Below, in pieces: positions 30,963 through 39,343 of a stretch of 64,000 bases of DNA. The position numbers and the translations under genes were made by a program. Positions within the stretch are counted from its first letter, which is position 1; each line of letters begins with the position of its first letter. The DNA lies in assembly GCF_039542905.1 (NCBI RefSeq), contig NZ_BAABIS010000001.1, forward strand, positions 868,001-932,000, written 5' to 3'. The notes below the pieces were generated by a model. It did no database searches and had not been told where the DNA came from. It saw only the letters and a list, made by a program, of their open reading frames with translations. The stretch comes from Kitasatospora terrestris. GTDB taxonomy: Bacteria; Actinomycetota; Actinomycetes; Streptomycetales; Streptomycetaceae.

Positions 30963-33755
30963 TCATCCCGGGCTGATCTCGTCGGCGCGGCGCCGCCGGC
31001 CGGCGGCGGACCGCCCGAGTCCGGCGGCGTCCTCGGCGCCCGCGAGGGCGCGCAGGACCTCGGCGGTGGCCTGGTCGTGCCCGAGCTGCTCGGCCTCGGC
31101 GAGGGCGGCCAGCAGCCGGACGCGGGCCTCGGAGTGCCGGCCGAGGCCGGTGAGCGCCTCGCCGCAGACGGTGTGCAGCAGCACGCGTCGGACCTCGGGG
31201 CCGTCGTCCGCGGTCAGCTCCAGCCCGTGCTGGGCGTGTTCGACGGCCTGCCGGGGGCGGCCGGTGGCCAGCATGTGGCGGGCGAGGTGGTGCAGGGCGA
31301 GGGTGACGGTGTGCCGGTGGTCGACGGCCAGGGCGATCTCCAGGCCCTGGGCGAGTCCGGCGCCGGCCGCGGCGGGGTCGCCGAGTTCGGCCTGCACCAG
31401 CGCCAGGTTGATCAGGGCGACCGCCCTGCCGACCTGGTTGCCGGCCCGCTGGGCGAGGTCGGCGGCCGGGGCCAGGCAGGTCTGTGCCTCGGGCAGGCGG
31501 CGGTTGGAGACCAGCACCCAGCCGAGCAGCGCCCGGACCTGGCTCTCGCCGTCGGGGTCGCCGGCCTCGGCGGCGGCCTCCAGGGCGTGCTGCAGCAGCG
31601 GTACCCAGCCGTCCCGCACCCGGCGCAGGATCAGCGGCCACTGGGTGAGCACCAGCCGCCAGGCCCGGGCGGGGTCGGCGGTGGCGATCAGCGTGGCGAG
31701 CGGCTCGCGGTGCGCGCCGAGCCAGGCCAGCGCCTCCTCGGCGGTGGCGAACTCGGCCGTGGCGCGCGGCCGGTGGCTGCCGGGGGCGGGGACGAAACAG
31801 GGCTGGCTGCCGGGTTCGGCGGCCTCGGCGGCACCGAGTCCGGTGAACAGGTACTGGTCGGCGAGGCGTTCCCGGGCCAGCCGCCGCTCCACCGGGCCGG
31901 CCCGGTCGCCCAGCTCCCGGGCGTACAGCCACACCAGGTCGTGCAGGGTGTAGCGGCCGCCGTCGGTCTCGGTGACCAGGTGGGTGGCGGCGAGCTGTTC
32001 GAGGGCCCGTGCGGCGGCGTCCGGGTCGAGGTCGCCGAGGGCGGCGGCGGTGTACGCGTCGATCACCGGCCCGGGGAGGTGGCCGAGGGCGCGGAAGAGG
32101 CGGGCGGCGGGCGGCGGGAGCTGCTCGTAGGAGAGCCGCAGCGCGGCGGTGACGCCGACCTCCTCGGCGGCGAGGCCGGCGAGTCGGCGCTGCTCGTGGC
32201 GGAGTTGGCCGACCAGGGCGGCGATCTGGCGGCGCGGGTCGGCGGAGACCTTGGCTGCGGCGATCCGCAGGGCGAGCGGCAGCCCCGCGCAGAGCCGGGC
32301 GAGTTCGCGGACCGCCGCGGGTTCGGCGGCGATCCGGGCCGGGCCCAGGACGCGGGCGAGCAGCGCGGTGGACTCGTCCTGGCCGAGCACCGGCACCGGG
32401 ACGGGACGGGCCAGTTCGGAGACCAGCAGGCCGAGCATCCGGTGCCGGCTGGTGACCACGGCGACGGCGTCCGTCCCGCCGGGCAGCAGCGAGCGGACCT
32501 GGTCGACGTCCCAGGCGTTGTCGATCACCACCAGGATCCGGCGGCCGGTGGTGAGCCGCCGGTAGAGGGCGCTGCGGGCGGCGGCGCCGTCGGGCAGGTC
32601 CTCCCGGGCGGCGCCGAGCGCGGTGAGGAGCTCGCCGAGCACTTCGTGGACGTCGCACTCGGGGCGGCCGCCGGGGCCGCCGAGGTCGGCGAAGAGCAGG
32701 CCGTCGGGGAAGCGGGCGGCGTGCCGGTGCGCCCAGTGCAGGGCGAGTGCGGTCTTGCCGACCCCGGCCGGTCCGGTGACCAGGGCGATGGCGCCGTCGG
32801 GGGCGCTGCGGGCGGCGTCACCGAGGGCCGCGAGTTCCGCCTCCCGGCCGTGGAACCCGCGCGGGGCGCGGGGCAGCAGGTCGACGGCGGGCAGCGGCTC
32901 GGGTTCGGGTGCGCGCTGCTCGGGCACCCGGACCAGCACCGGCTCCGGCAGTACGGCGACCGGGGCTCCGCCGGCGGTGGCGGCGCCCTCGCCGCGCAGG
33001 ATCCGCTCGTAGGCGGCGTTCAGTGCCCGCCCCGGATCGACGCCGAGGCGGTCGGCGAGCGACTCGCGGGTGCGGTGGTACCAGTCGAGCGCGTCGGACT
33101 GCCGCCCGGCGCCGAACAGGGCCAGCATCAGGGCGGAGACCAGCGACTCGCGCAGCGGGTGCTCCACCGTCTCCGCGCGTAGAATTTCCGCGGCCCTGGC
33201 CGGCTCCCCCAGCAGCCGGTAGTGCTCGGCCAGCGTCTCGACCGCGGCGAGCCGGTTCTCCTCCAGCGTCTGCCGCCAGGCCTCCAGCGGCGGGCTGGCC
33301 ACCGTCCCGGTCAGTGCCGGACCGTGCCACAGGCCGAGGGCCCGCTCCAGCGCGTCCACCACGTCGGCGGAGTGCCGCTCGGCGCGGGCGGCGGCCACCA
33401 GCGCGTCGAAGCGCTCGACGTCCACCAGCCCGTCCGGCAGGTGCAGGGTGTAGGCGTCCCCGGCGGTGGCCAGGTGCACCTCGTCCCGGTCGACCCGCGC
33501 CTCGACGAGCAGCGCCCGCAGCCGGGACACGTGGCCCTGCACCACGGTCCGGGCGTTGGCGGGCGGCTCGGCGACCCACAGCGCCTCGGTCAACTGGGCG
33601 ACCGAGACGGCGCGGTTGCGGCGCAGCAGCAGGAGGGCGAGCAGGCTGCGCCGCTTCTCCGGACCGAGCCGCAGTTCCCCGTCCGCGCCGTCTGCCGAGA
33701 CCGCTCCGAGCAGCCGGAAGTGCACCGCTTCCCCCACCGTGTTCTTGTCATGCAT
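30963..33755 (-). CDS. SARP/AfsR-type regulator (BTAD-NB-ARC-TPR)
   Basis: 930 residues. N-terminal winged helix FRLLGAV...EKRRSLLALLLLRRNRAVSVAQLTEALW (about 12-95), bacterial transcriptional activation domain (about 100-250, ending DRLGVDPGRALNAAYERILR), NB-ARC ATPase with P-loop GPAGVGKTALA (about 325) and LVVIDNAWDVDQV, then a TPR-like helical C-terminus. AfsR-like proteins activate nearby operons. Upstream of the ESX/toxin genes on the same strand, so the likely activator of that locus. Start: ATG 33755 lacks a ribosome-binding site; GTG 33725 (VHFRLLG), with GGGGGAA just upstream, matches usual SARP starts. Confidence 0.9.
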   Translation of the reverse strand: MHDKNTVGEAVHFRLLGAVSADGADGELRLGPEKRRSLLALLLLRRNRAVSVAQLTEALWVAEPPANARTVVQGHVSRLRALLVEARVDRDEVHLATAGDAYTLHLPDGLVDVERFDALVAAARAERHSADVVDALERALGLWHGPALTGTVASPPLEAWRQTLEENRLAAVETLAEHYRLLGEPARAAEILRAETVEHPLRESLVSALMLALFGAGRQSDALDWYHRTRESLADRLGVDPGRALNAAYERILRGEGAATAGGAPVAVLPEPVLVRVPEQRAPEPEPLPAVDLLPRAPRGFHGREAELAALGDAARSAPDGAIALVTGPAGVGKTALALHWAHRHAARFPDGLLFADLGGPGGRPECDVHEVLGELLTALGAAREDLPDGAAARSALYRRLTTGRRILVVIDNAWDVDQVRSLLPGGTDAVAVVTSRHRMLGLLVSELARPVPVPVLGQDESTALLARVLGPARIAAEPAAVRELARLCAGLPLALRIAAAKVSADPRRQIAALVGQLRHEQRRLAGLAAEEVGVTAALRLSYEQLPPPAARLFRALGHLPGPVIDAYTAAALGDLDPDAAARALEQLAATHLVTETDGGRYTLHDLVWLYARELGDRAGPVERRLARERLADQYLFTGLGAAEAAEPGSQPCFVPAPGSHRPRATAEFATAEEALAWLGAHREPLATLIATADPARAWRLVLTQWPLILRRVRDGWVPLLQHALEAAAEAGDPDGESQVRALLGWVLVSNRRLPEAQTCLAPAADLAQRAGNQVGRAVALINLALVQAELGDPAAAGAGLAQGLEIALAVDHRHTVTLALHHLARHMLATGRPRQAVEHAQHGLELTADDGPEVRRVLLHTVCGEALTGLGRHSEARVRLLAALAEAEQLGHDQATAEVLRALAGAEDAAGLGRSAAGRRRRADEISPG

Positions 33756-33815
33756 CTGAAAACGGAGGTTACCCCGGCAAGATGACCACCATATTACTAA
33801 CCGGTTGTCAGGTTC

Positions 33816-35960
33816 TCAGAGGGAGACGGCGCCACCGGGGGTGACGATCCTCACCCCCGCCTCGTCGAGCTCGATCGCCAGCGGAGCCCCCTCCAGCGCC
33901 GCCTCGTTCAGCAGGCTGCCGCTCGCCAGGTGCCACAGCCGCAGCGTCCCCGCGGTGTCGCCCGCCGCCAGCAGGGCCTCGCCGTCCAGCTCCCGGGCCA
34001 CCAGCGAGCGCACCGCCGCGCCGCCACCGGTCAGCTCCGCGATCCGGCTGCCGTCCTCCACCGACCAGGCCAGCACGGTGCCGTCCGCCGCCCCGGCGAT
34101 CACCACCGGGCGTCCGCCCAGCCGCCCGAAGGTCAGCACCTCGGCGGGCAGCGCCAGTCCCGCGCACACCGGACCGGGCCGGCCGCTGCCGCCGTGCCAC
34201 AGCCGCACCGTCAGATCGGCGCCGACGGTGGCCAGGATCTGCTGCCCGCCGGCCCGGGTGACCGCCAGCGCGGAGGTCCCGGGGTATCCGGTGGCGAAGC
34301 GCAGCCGGGGCTCACCGGTGGCCGCGTCACGGACCGCGACCACCCCGTCCCGCCCGGCGGAGACCAGCAGCGGCGGCTCCTCGGCGGTGAACGCCAGCCC
34401 GGCGACCGGCCCGGCGTGCGGGGTGGGCAGCGGGTACGGGGTGCCGTCGCGCAGCACGTGGGCGCGCACCGCCCCGGCGGCGGTGCCGCACACCAGCAGC
34501 GGGCCGTCGGGGCCGTCCGCGGTGACGTCCAGCGAGTTCACCGGGCCGCCGTCGGCCGGCACCTCCACCAGCCGGGTGGCGGTCAGCGCGTCCCAGCACA
34601 GCACCGTGCCGTCGCCGAACCCGGCCACCAGCACGGCACGGCCCAGCAGTTCGCCGCGGGACAGCGCGGTGACCGGGGTGCCCGTCCGGCCCAGCGGGGG
34701 CGTCTGCAGGGCCGCCCCGGTGGCGGCGTCCCACGCGGTGATCCCGCCGCGCTCGTCGCCGACCAGCAGCCGGGCGCCGTCGACGGCCAGCGCGGTCAGC
34801 CACTCGCCCGCCGGCCAGCCGCGCAGCGGACGGCCGTCGTACACGTCCCAGGTGCGGACGGTGCCGTCCAGCGCGCAGGAGGCCAGCACCGGGCGGCCGT
34901 CCACCTCCAGGAAGGCCAGGCCGGTCACGGTGCCGGTGTGGCCGTCCAGCTCGGCGACCGGCTGACCGGTGGCGAGGTCCCACAGCCGGATCCGGCGGTC
35001 CTGGCCGGCCGAGGCCAGCACCGCCTGGTCGGCGACGGAGAGCACCGCGAGGGCGCGGACCTCGCCCCGGTGGCCGACCAGCAGGTGCAGCTGCTCGCCG
35101 TCCGCGGTGTTCCACACCCGGACGGCGCCGTCCGCACCGGCCGCGGCCAGCAGGTCGAGCCCGGCGCAGTGCGCCGCCCGCAGGACGGTGGCGCCGTTCC
35201 CCCCGGTCGGCAGCGCGCCCAGCACCCGGCCGTTGTCCGCGCGCATCGCCCGCAGGTCGCCGGACTGGCCCGCCGAGAACGCCACCGGGACGTCCCCGAT
35301 CACCGCCGCGGCCACCGCCTGGGCGCCCTCCCCGCCCGTGGTGCCGTGCGCGACCTGCCCGGTGACGGCGTCCCAGACCTGCACCGAGCCGTCCGCCCCG
35401 CCGACCGCGAACAGCGACCGGCCCGCCGCCGCGCCGAGCGCCACCGCCGTCGGCAGCAGCCCCGCGTCCGCGTCCGAGCCGCCCAGCGCCTCGTCGTCGT
35501 CCAGCGCGGTCAGGCCGAACGAACCGTCCTCGTTCACCAGCGCGTACGCGGCCCGGCCGCCCACCGCGCCGACGGCCGCGGCCGTACGGGCCCCGCGAGC
35601 CACCGGAGCGGCCAGCGCCAGCGCCGAGCCCAGCGCCACGGGGGCGCCGGGCTCGGCGAACACCTGGTCGAGCAGCGCGTCCAGCACGGCGGCCGCCGCC
35701 GGCACCGGCGCCGCCGTCCCGTCGGTCCACTGCCGGCCGGGGCGGCCGGGCTGCCCGACGACCGTCAACCGCCGCGCCGCAGTGGGGTCCTCGACGGGCG
35801 ACGGGGCGTCCTCGAGACCGCCCAGCACCCGCCGCACCAGCGCGGCGTCGACCCGCCCGGTACGCTCCGCGCCGTCCGCGCCGACCGCCCGGAACGTGCC
35901 GTCGACGGCGATCAGCAGCTCACCGCGGCCGCCGGACTCCAGTCGGATGCCATCTGCCAT
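33816..35960 (-). CDS. WD40-repeat beta-propeller protein
   Basis: 714 residues. After about 130 residues of leader region, at least ten WD-like blades follow, for example GHRGEVRALAVL...ASAGQDRRIRLWDLATGQ and GHTGTVTGLAFL...CALDGTVRTWDVYDG, enough for one large or two propellers. No signal peptide or kinase domain. Cytoplasmic scaffold role likely. It begins at ATG 35960 with AGGAG about 7 bases upstream and ends 60 bp before the SARP gene, so it may be the first gene of the same transcription unit. WD40 proteins often accompany streptomycete regulator/NLR-like genes. Confidence 0.88.
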   Translation of the reverse strand: MADGIRLESGGRGELLIAVDGTFRAVGADGAERTGRVDAALVRRVLGGLEDAPSPVEDPTAARRLTVVGQPGRPGRQWTDGTAAPVPAAAAVLDALLDQVFAEPGAPVALGSALALAAPVARGARTAAAVGAVGGRAAYALVNEDGSFGLTALDDDEALGGSDADAGLLPTAVALGAAAGRSLFAVGGADGSVQVWDAVTGQVAHGTTGGEGAQAVAAAVIGDVPVAFSAGQSGDLRAMRADNGRVLGALPTGGNGATVLRAAHCAGLDLLAAAGADGAVRVWNTADGEQLHLLVGHRGEVRALAVLSVADQAVLASAGQDRRIRLWDLATGQPVAELDGHTGTVTGLAFLEVDGRPVLASCALDGTVRTWDVYDGRPLRGWPAGEWLTALAVDGARLLVGDERGGITAWDAATGAALQTPPLGRTGTPVTALSRGELLGRAVLVAGFGDGTVLCWDALTATRLVEVPADGGPVNSLDVTADGPDGPLLVCGTAAGAVRAHVLRDGTPYPLPTPHAGPVAGLAFTAEEPPLLVSAGRDGVVAVRDAATGEPRLRFATGYPGTSALAVTRAGGQQILATVGADLTVRLWHGGSGRPGPVCAGLALPAEVLTFGRLGGRPVVIAGAADGTVLAWSVEDGSRIAELTGGGAAVRSLVARELDGEALLAAGDTAGTLRLWHLASGSLLNEAALEGAPLAIELDEAGVRIVTPGGAVSL

Positions 35961-36129
35961 GCGTCACTCCTCGTGCCCTGCCGGGCAGTTGCCTGCCCGC
36001 GCGCTTGCCCGTTTCCTTGTCCGCTTCCTCGTCCGGTGGCCCACCGGGTGCGCCTCACCGGGGTGGCCCACCGCGTGGTTCACCGGATCGGTCGGAGCCC
36101 GTACCGGCCCTGCTCCGAACGCGCCCCGG

Positions 36130-36693
36130 TCAGCACAGGTCGTCCGGGACGAGAGTGGCGTGCACCGCGTCGTGCAGCCGCTGCGTGCGGGAACTGCGGA
36201 ACAGCGCCGGGCGGTAGCCGGCCCGCCGGAACCCGATCGCGGCACCCATCACCTGGCTCGCCATGTTGTCGGCGGCCGCGAAGGCGTCGATCCGGCGCAG
36301 GCCCAGCCACTCGAAGCCGAAGCGGCAGACCAGCCGCAGCGCACCGGTGGCGGTCCGCATCCGGCGGTGCTCCGGCAGCAGCCAGACCGCCACCTCCGCA
36401 CTCTCGTCCGCCGCGTCCAGGTTGACCAACTCGGCCCAGCCGACCGGCTCCCCGTCCAGCACCACGGTGAAGTACGCCGCCCTGCCGCCGGTCCACAGCT
36501 GCGGCGGCACCTCGGCCAGCCAGCGCTCGGCGGCCGCCAGGTCCACGTGCGGGATCACCGCCTGCAGGAACTCCCGCACCAGCGGATCCCGCGTCCCGCG
36601 GTACACCAGCGGGGCATCCCCGGGCACCGGACGGCGCAGCACCAGCCCGTCCGCTTCCAGCCGCGCTTCCCCCACGGCCGCGAGCGCCCGCAT
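36130..36693 (-). CDS. GNAT-family N-acetyltransferase
   Basis: 187 residues with the RimJ/RimL-type GNAT pattern: LVLRRPVPGDAPLVYRGTRDP, FTVVLDGEPVGWAELVN, EVAVWLLPEHRRMRTATGALRLVCRFGFEWLGLRRIDAFAAADN. The acetyl-CoA loop, usually Q/RxxGxG/A, reads HRRMRTATGA. Substrate unknown (amine or N-terminal acetylation). Start ATG 36693 with GGGGGAG directly upstream. The 400 bp upstream are non-coding and contain a 20-bp GC palindrome (36735-36754). Confidence 0.85.
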   Translation of the reverse strand: MRALAAVGEARLEADGLVLRRPVPGDAPLVYRGTRDPLVREFLQAVIPHVDLAAAERWLAEVPPQLWTGGRAAYFTVVLDGEPVGWAELVNLDAADESAEVAVWLLPEHRRMRTATGALRLVCRFGFEWLGLRRIDAFAAADNMASQVMGAAIGFRRAGYRPALFRSSRTQRLHDAVHATLVPDDLC

Positions 36694-36734
36694 CGCTCCC
36701 CCTGACGCCAACGATTCCCCGACCTCCCCCACCG

Positions 36735-36754
36735 CCCGGGGGCGCGCCCCCGGG
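36735..36754. repeat. 20-bp GC palindrome
   Basis: CCCGGGGGCGCGCCCCCGGG reads the same on both strands. It lies about 40 bases upstream of the GNAT start in non-coding DNA (36694-37100), which also holds a TAACGTCTCG motif (minus strand, 36806-36815). I see no other feature in this gap. Confidence 0.6.
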
Positions 36755-37099
36755 CCGGAAGTCCCGGTCAGTCAACCACACTCCGCGCCCGTTTCCGCAC
36801 GTCAGCGAGACGTTAACCAAACGTGAGCGCCTCCCGCGCGGACACCGACGCCACCGCCCGCACTTCCGGCCGGCGGAAGTCGGGTCGCCCGGCCGGTCCA
36901 CCGCCTGGAAGTGTTCGGCGCAGCGGTCGGCGCGTCCTGGGGCGTCCCGACCGCGGCCGGGGGCCGGTTGGGGGTCCCCCGGCCCGGGTCGGGCCGCAGC
37001 GGAAGCGGCCCGACCCGCAGTCCTCCCGTCGGGTGGCGGCGCAAGGAAGTCAGCCTCCCTGCGGCGCGGCTGCGTGAAGGTTCGGGCACGGCACGGCCG

Positions 37100-37711
37100 G
37101 ACCTCCCGGGTCGCGGACCGGCGCGGAGCTGCTCGACCGTCGTGCCGGGTCCGAGGCCGGCCTGTTGGGCGGTGACGGTGTCCAGGCGGTACCGGTCGAC
37201 GCTGAGGACGAAGAGGGCGCTGCCCACGGCGACGGGGGGCGTCGTGGCGGATCGTCGTGATCTTGGTACCGTCGGCGACGGCGTCGTGGTGGCGCTTGTC
37301 GAAGCGGACGATGCGGCGTGCGTCCGCGTCCGGGCGGCGTAGGTGTCCAAGAGCAGCCGGCGGACGGGGCGCAGTTGCGGCCCGTGCTCTCCGGGGACGG
37401 CGACCATCACGCCGGGGTGCGGGTCGATCAGGACCTGGCGGCACCGTCCGCAGGGCGGGATCAGGTCGCGGCCGCGGTCTCCGGCCGCAGCGACGGTCAG
37501 CAGCGGGCCCGCGTGGGCGGCGGCGACTCCGAGGACGACGAGTTCGGCGCAGGGTCCTCCGGGTGAAGCGGTGGGCGTTCACGGCGGTGTGGATCCTTCC
37601 GGAGGTGTCCATCGCCGCCGCTGCGACCGTGTGGTTCGGGTCGGCGCCCAGGGATTCGGCCAGCTCCTGCGCGGCGGTGACCACGCGCAGTTCCGATGCG
37701 AAGAGATCCAC
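37100..37711 (-). pseudogene. Cytidine/blasticidin-S deaminase-ASCH fusion, frameshifted
   Basis: Pieces of one protein can be read across two frames on the minus strand. First VDLFASELRVVTAAQELAES...[14 protein letters not shown]; then, after an extra C in a CCC run at 37561-37563, [18 protein letters not shown]...[16 protein letters not shown], the zinc motif of blasticidin-S-type cytidine deaminases (PCAE, PCGRC). After a second shift near 37330 comes an ASCH domain [24 protein letters not shown], and after a third in a C6 run near 37245, [13 protein letters not shown]...TVEQLRAG. Three indels in about 450 bp and no intact frame indicate a pseudogene unless the assembly is wrong. Confidence 0.8.
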
Positions 37712-37734
37712 CCGCCGCTTCTGGCACGGCAGGT

Positions 37735-38012
37735 TCAGCGGCCGGCCCCGTCGATCGCCGCGAGGGCATCGATCTCGATGCGGAAGGACGGGTGGACGAG
37801 TCCGGCGACCCGGCCTGAAGCGCGGGACATCCCAGGAGATCAAAGGTGAAGACCCGTCGGATCCGGGCGGCCGGGTCGGATTCGCCCACGATCCGGCCGT
37901 CCCCGTCCACCGGTACCTGCCCGGAGACCGCGACCACCGGCCCGGTGAAGGCCACCGCGTGGCTGTAGCCGTTCACGGGTGGACTGCCCTGGGGCCGGAC
38001 GGAGTGCTGCAC
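37735..38012 (-). pseudogene. RidA-family gene with internal deletion
   Basis: Starts at GTG 38012 as VQHSVRPQGSPPVNGYSHAV then AFTGPVVAVSGQVPVDGDGR, a normal RidA (imine/enamine deaminase) N-terminus. After ARIRRVF the middle third of the family is missing, and the C-terminus VAGLVHPSFRIEIDALAAIDG resumes in another frame, ending TGA at 37735. The length of 278 bp (not a multiple of three) against about 390 bp for the family shows an internal deletion of roughly 50 codons. It lies 23 bp upstream of the broken deaminase gene and probably shared its operon. Confidence 0.8.
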
Positions 38013-38046
38013 GTGGTCCCCTGCTCCCTTGCCCGTCGGGTGTCGT

Positions 38047-39297
38047 TCACTGCTGCGGAGCGGATGCCGACACGGGTGCGTCCGTCCCGCCCGGCCCGGT
38101 CCGGGCGGCGGCGCTGCGGTCGCGGCGGGCCGGGACGGCGGCGGTCAGCATCGCGGCGGCGGTCAGGGCGAACGCCCAGGGGTAGCCCGTCGCGGCGGCG
38201 AGCCAGCCGAACGCGACGGCGCCGGCGCCCATGCCGGCGTCGTAGGCGAAGTTCCACAGGGCGCTGACGGCGCCGTAGCCGGCGGTGGGGACGCGCGCGT
38301 ACATCAGCGTCAGGGTGGCGTTCTGGGCGACGCCGAAGCCGATCCCGAAGATTCCGGCCCCGGCGACCACGGCGACGGGGCTGCCGGTCAGCACCATGAC
38401 GAGCGTGCCCGCGGCCGACAGGAGCAGGCCGGGGAGCACCAGGCGGGCGGGGCCGTGCCGGTCGCCGAGCCGGCCGGCGAACCAGCGCGCCAGGGTGGCC
38501 GCCGCGGGCTGGACGAACAGCGCCAGGGCGACCACGCCGCCGGCCGCGGCGGGGACGGCGAGCGGGAGGAAGGTGACGACGATCCCGGCGGCGACGGCCG
38601 TGGCCGCGAACACCACGGCCGGGCGCCGAAGTTCGGCGGTTCGCAGCCCTTCGGTGACGCCGACCGCCGGCCCGGTGGAGCGGATCCGGTCGGGCAGGCC
38701 GGGCACCGAGGCGATCGCGGCGAGCGCGACCACCCCCGCGGCCGTGAAGACCACGCCGTAGCCGGCGTGTGCGGCCGTCCACGTGCCCAGCGGCAGGGCC
38801 ACCAGCGACGGGACCCCGCTGACGACGCCGACCAGGGCCAGCCCCTCCCCGCGCCGTTCGGCCGGGATGAGCGACGCCGTCAGGGCGCCGCCCGCGACCA
38901 CGGTGAACGCGAAGCCCAGTCCGCGCAGCAGGCAGACCGCGACGATCCACCCCAGGGCGCCGGAGAGCGGCAGTGCCAGGGCCGGCGCGCCCAGCAGGAA
39001 CAGGCCGACGGCCAGCAGGACGCGGTACCCGTAGCGGTTGACCAGCGCAGGCGTGGCGAGCTCGCCGACCACCGTCGCCAGCATCAGCGCCCCGGTGGCC
39101 AGGCCCGCCCGGCCGCCTCCGCCTCCCCCGCCGCTCGCCCCGGCGCCGACCGCGGCGTAGCCGGGGACCACCGACAGCAGCAGGAAGAAGCTGGTCGAGG
39201 CGGCCAGGCCGGAGACGAAGCGCAGCAGCAGCGGCCGGGTCACCAGGGGCGGACGCGGGGCGGGGGCGGGCGGAGGCGAGGAGTGGGTTCCGGTCAC
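38047..39297 (-). CDS. MFS transporter (drug efflux type)
   Basis: 416 residues with twelve hydrophobic helices in two halves. The loop between helices 2 and 3 reads LVNRYGYRVLLAVGLF, and between helices 8 and 9 AGRLGDRHGPARLVLPGLLL, both versions of the MFS motif A. A Gly-rich insertion GAGASGGGGGGGRAG sits in the first extracellular loop. Probable proton-driven exporter. It is divergent from a MocR-type regulator gene 46 bp away, which likely controls it. Start GTG 39297. Stops just after the RidA remnant begins on the same strand, without a supported terminator. Confidence 0.88.
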   Translation of the reverse strand: MTGTHSSPPPAPAPRPPLVTRPLLLRFVSGLAASTSFFLLLSVVPGYAAVGAGASGGGGGGGRAGLATGALMLATVVGELATPALVNRYGYRVLLAVGLFLLGAPALALPLSGALGWIVAVCLLRGLGFAFTVVAGGALTASLIPAERRGEGLALVGVVSGVPSLVALPLGTWTAAHAGYGVVFTAAGVVALAAIASVPGLPDRIRSTGPAVGVTEGLRTAELRRPAVVFAATAVAAGIVVTFLPLAVPAAAGGVVALALFVQPAAATLARWFAGRLGDRHGPARLVLPGLLLSAAGTLVMVLTGSPVAVVAGAGIFGIGFGVAQNATLTLMYARVPTAGYGAVSALWNFAYDAGMGAGAVAFGWLAAATGYPWAFALTAAAMLTAAVPARRDRSAAARTGPGGTDAPVSASAPQQ

Positions 39298-39343
39298 GGC
39301 ACGACGCTAAGCGCGCGACCGGACCCCGGTAAGCTCCAGTTCC

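Noticed and set aside
37561..37563. Frameshift in the deaminase remnant, considered as a programmed frameshift
   Set aside because: No slippery heptamer or downstream structure evident, and two further frameshifts plus a broken neighbour point to decay.
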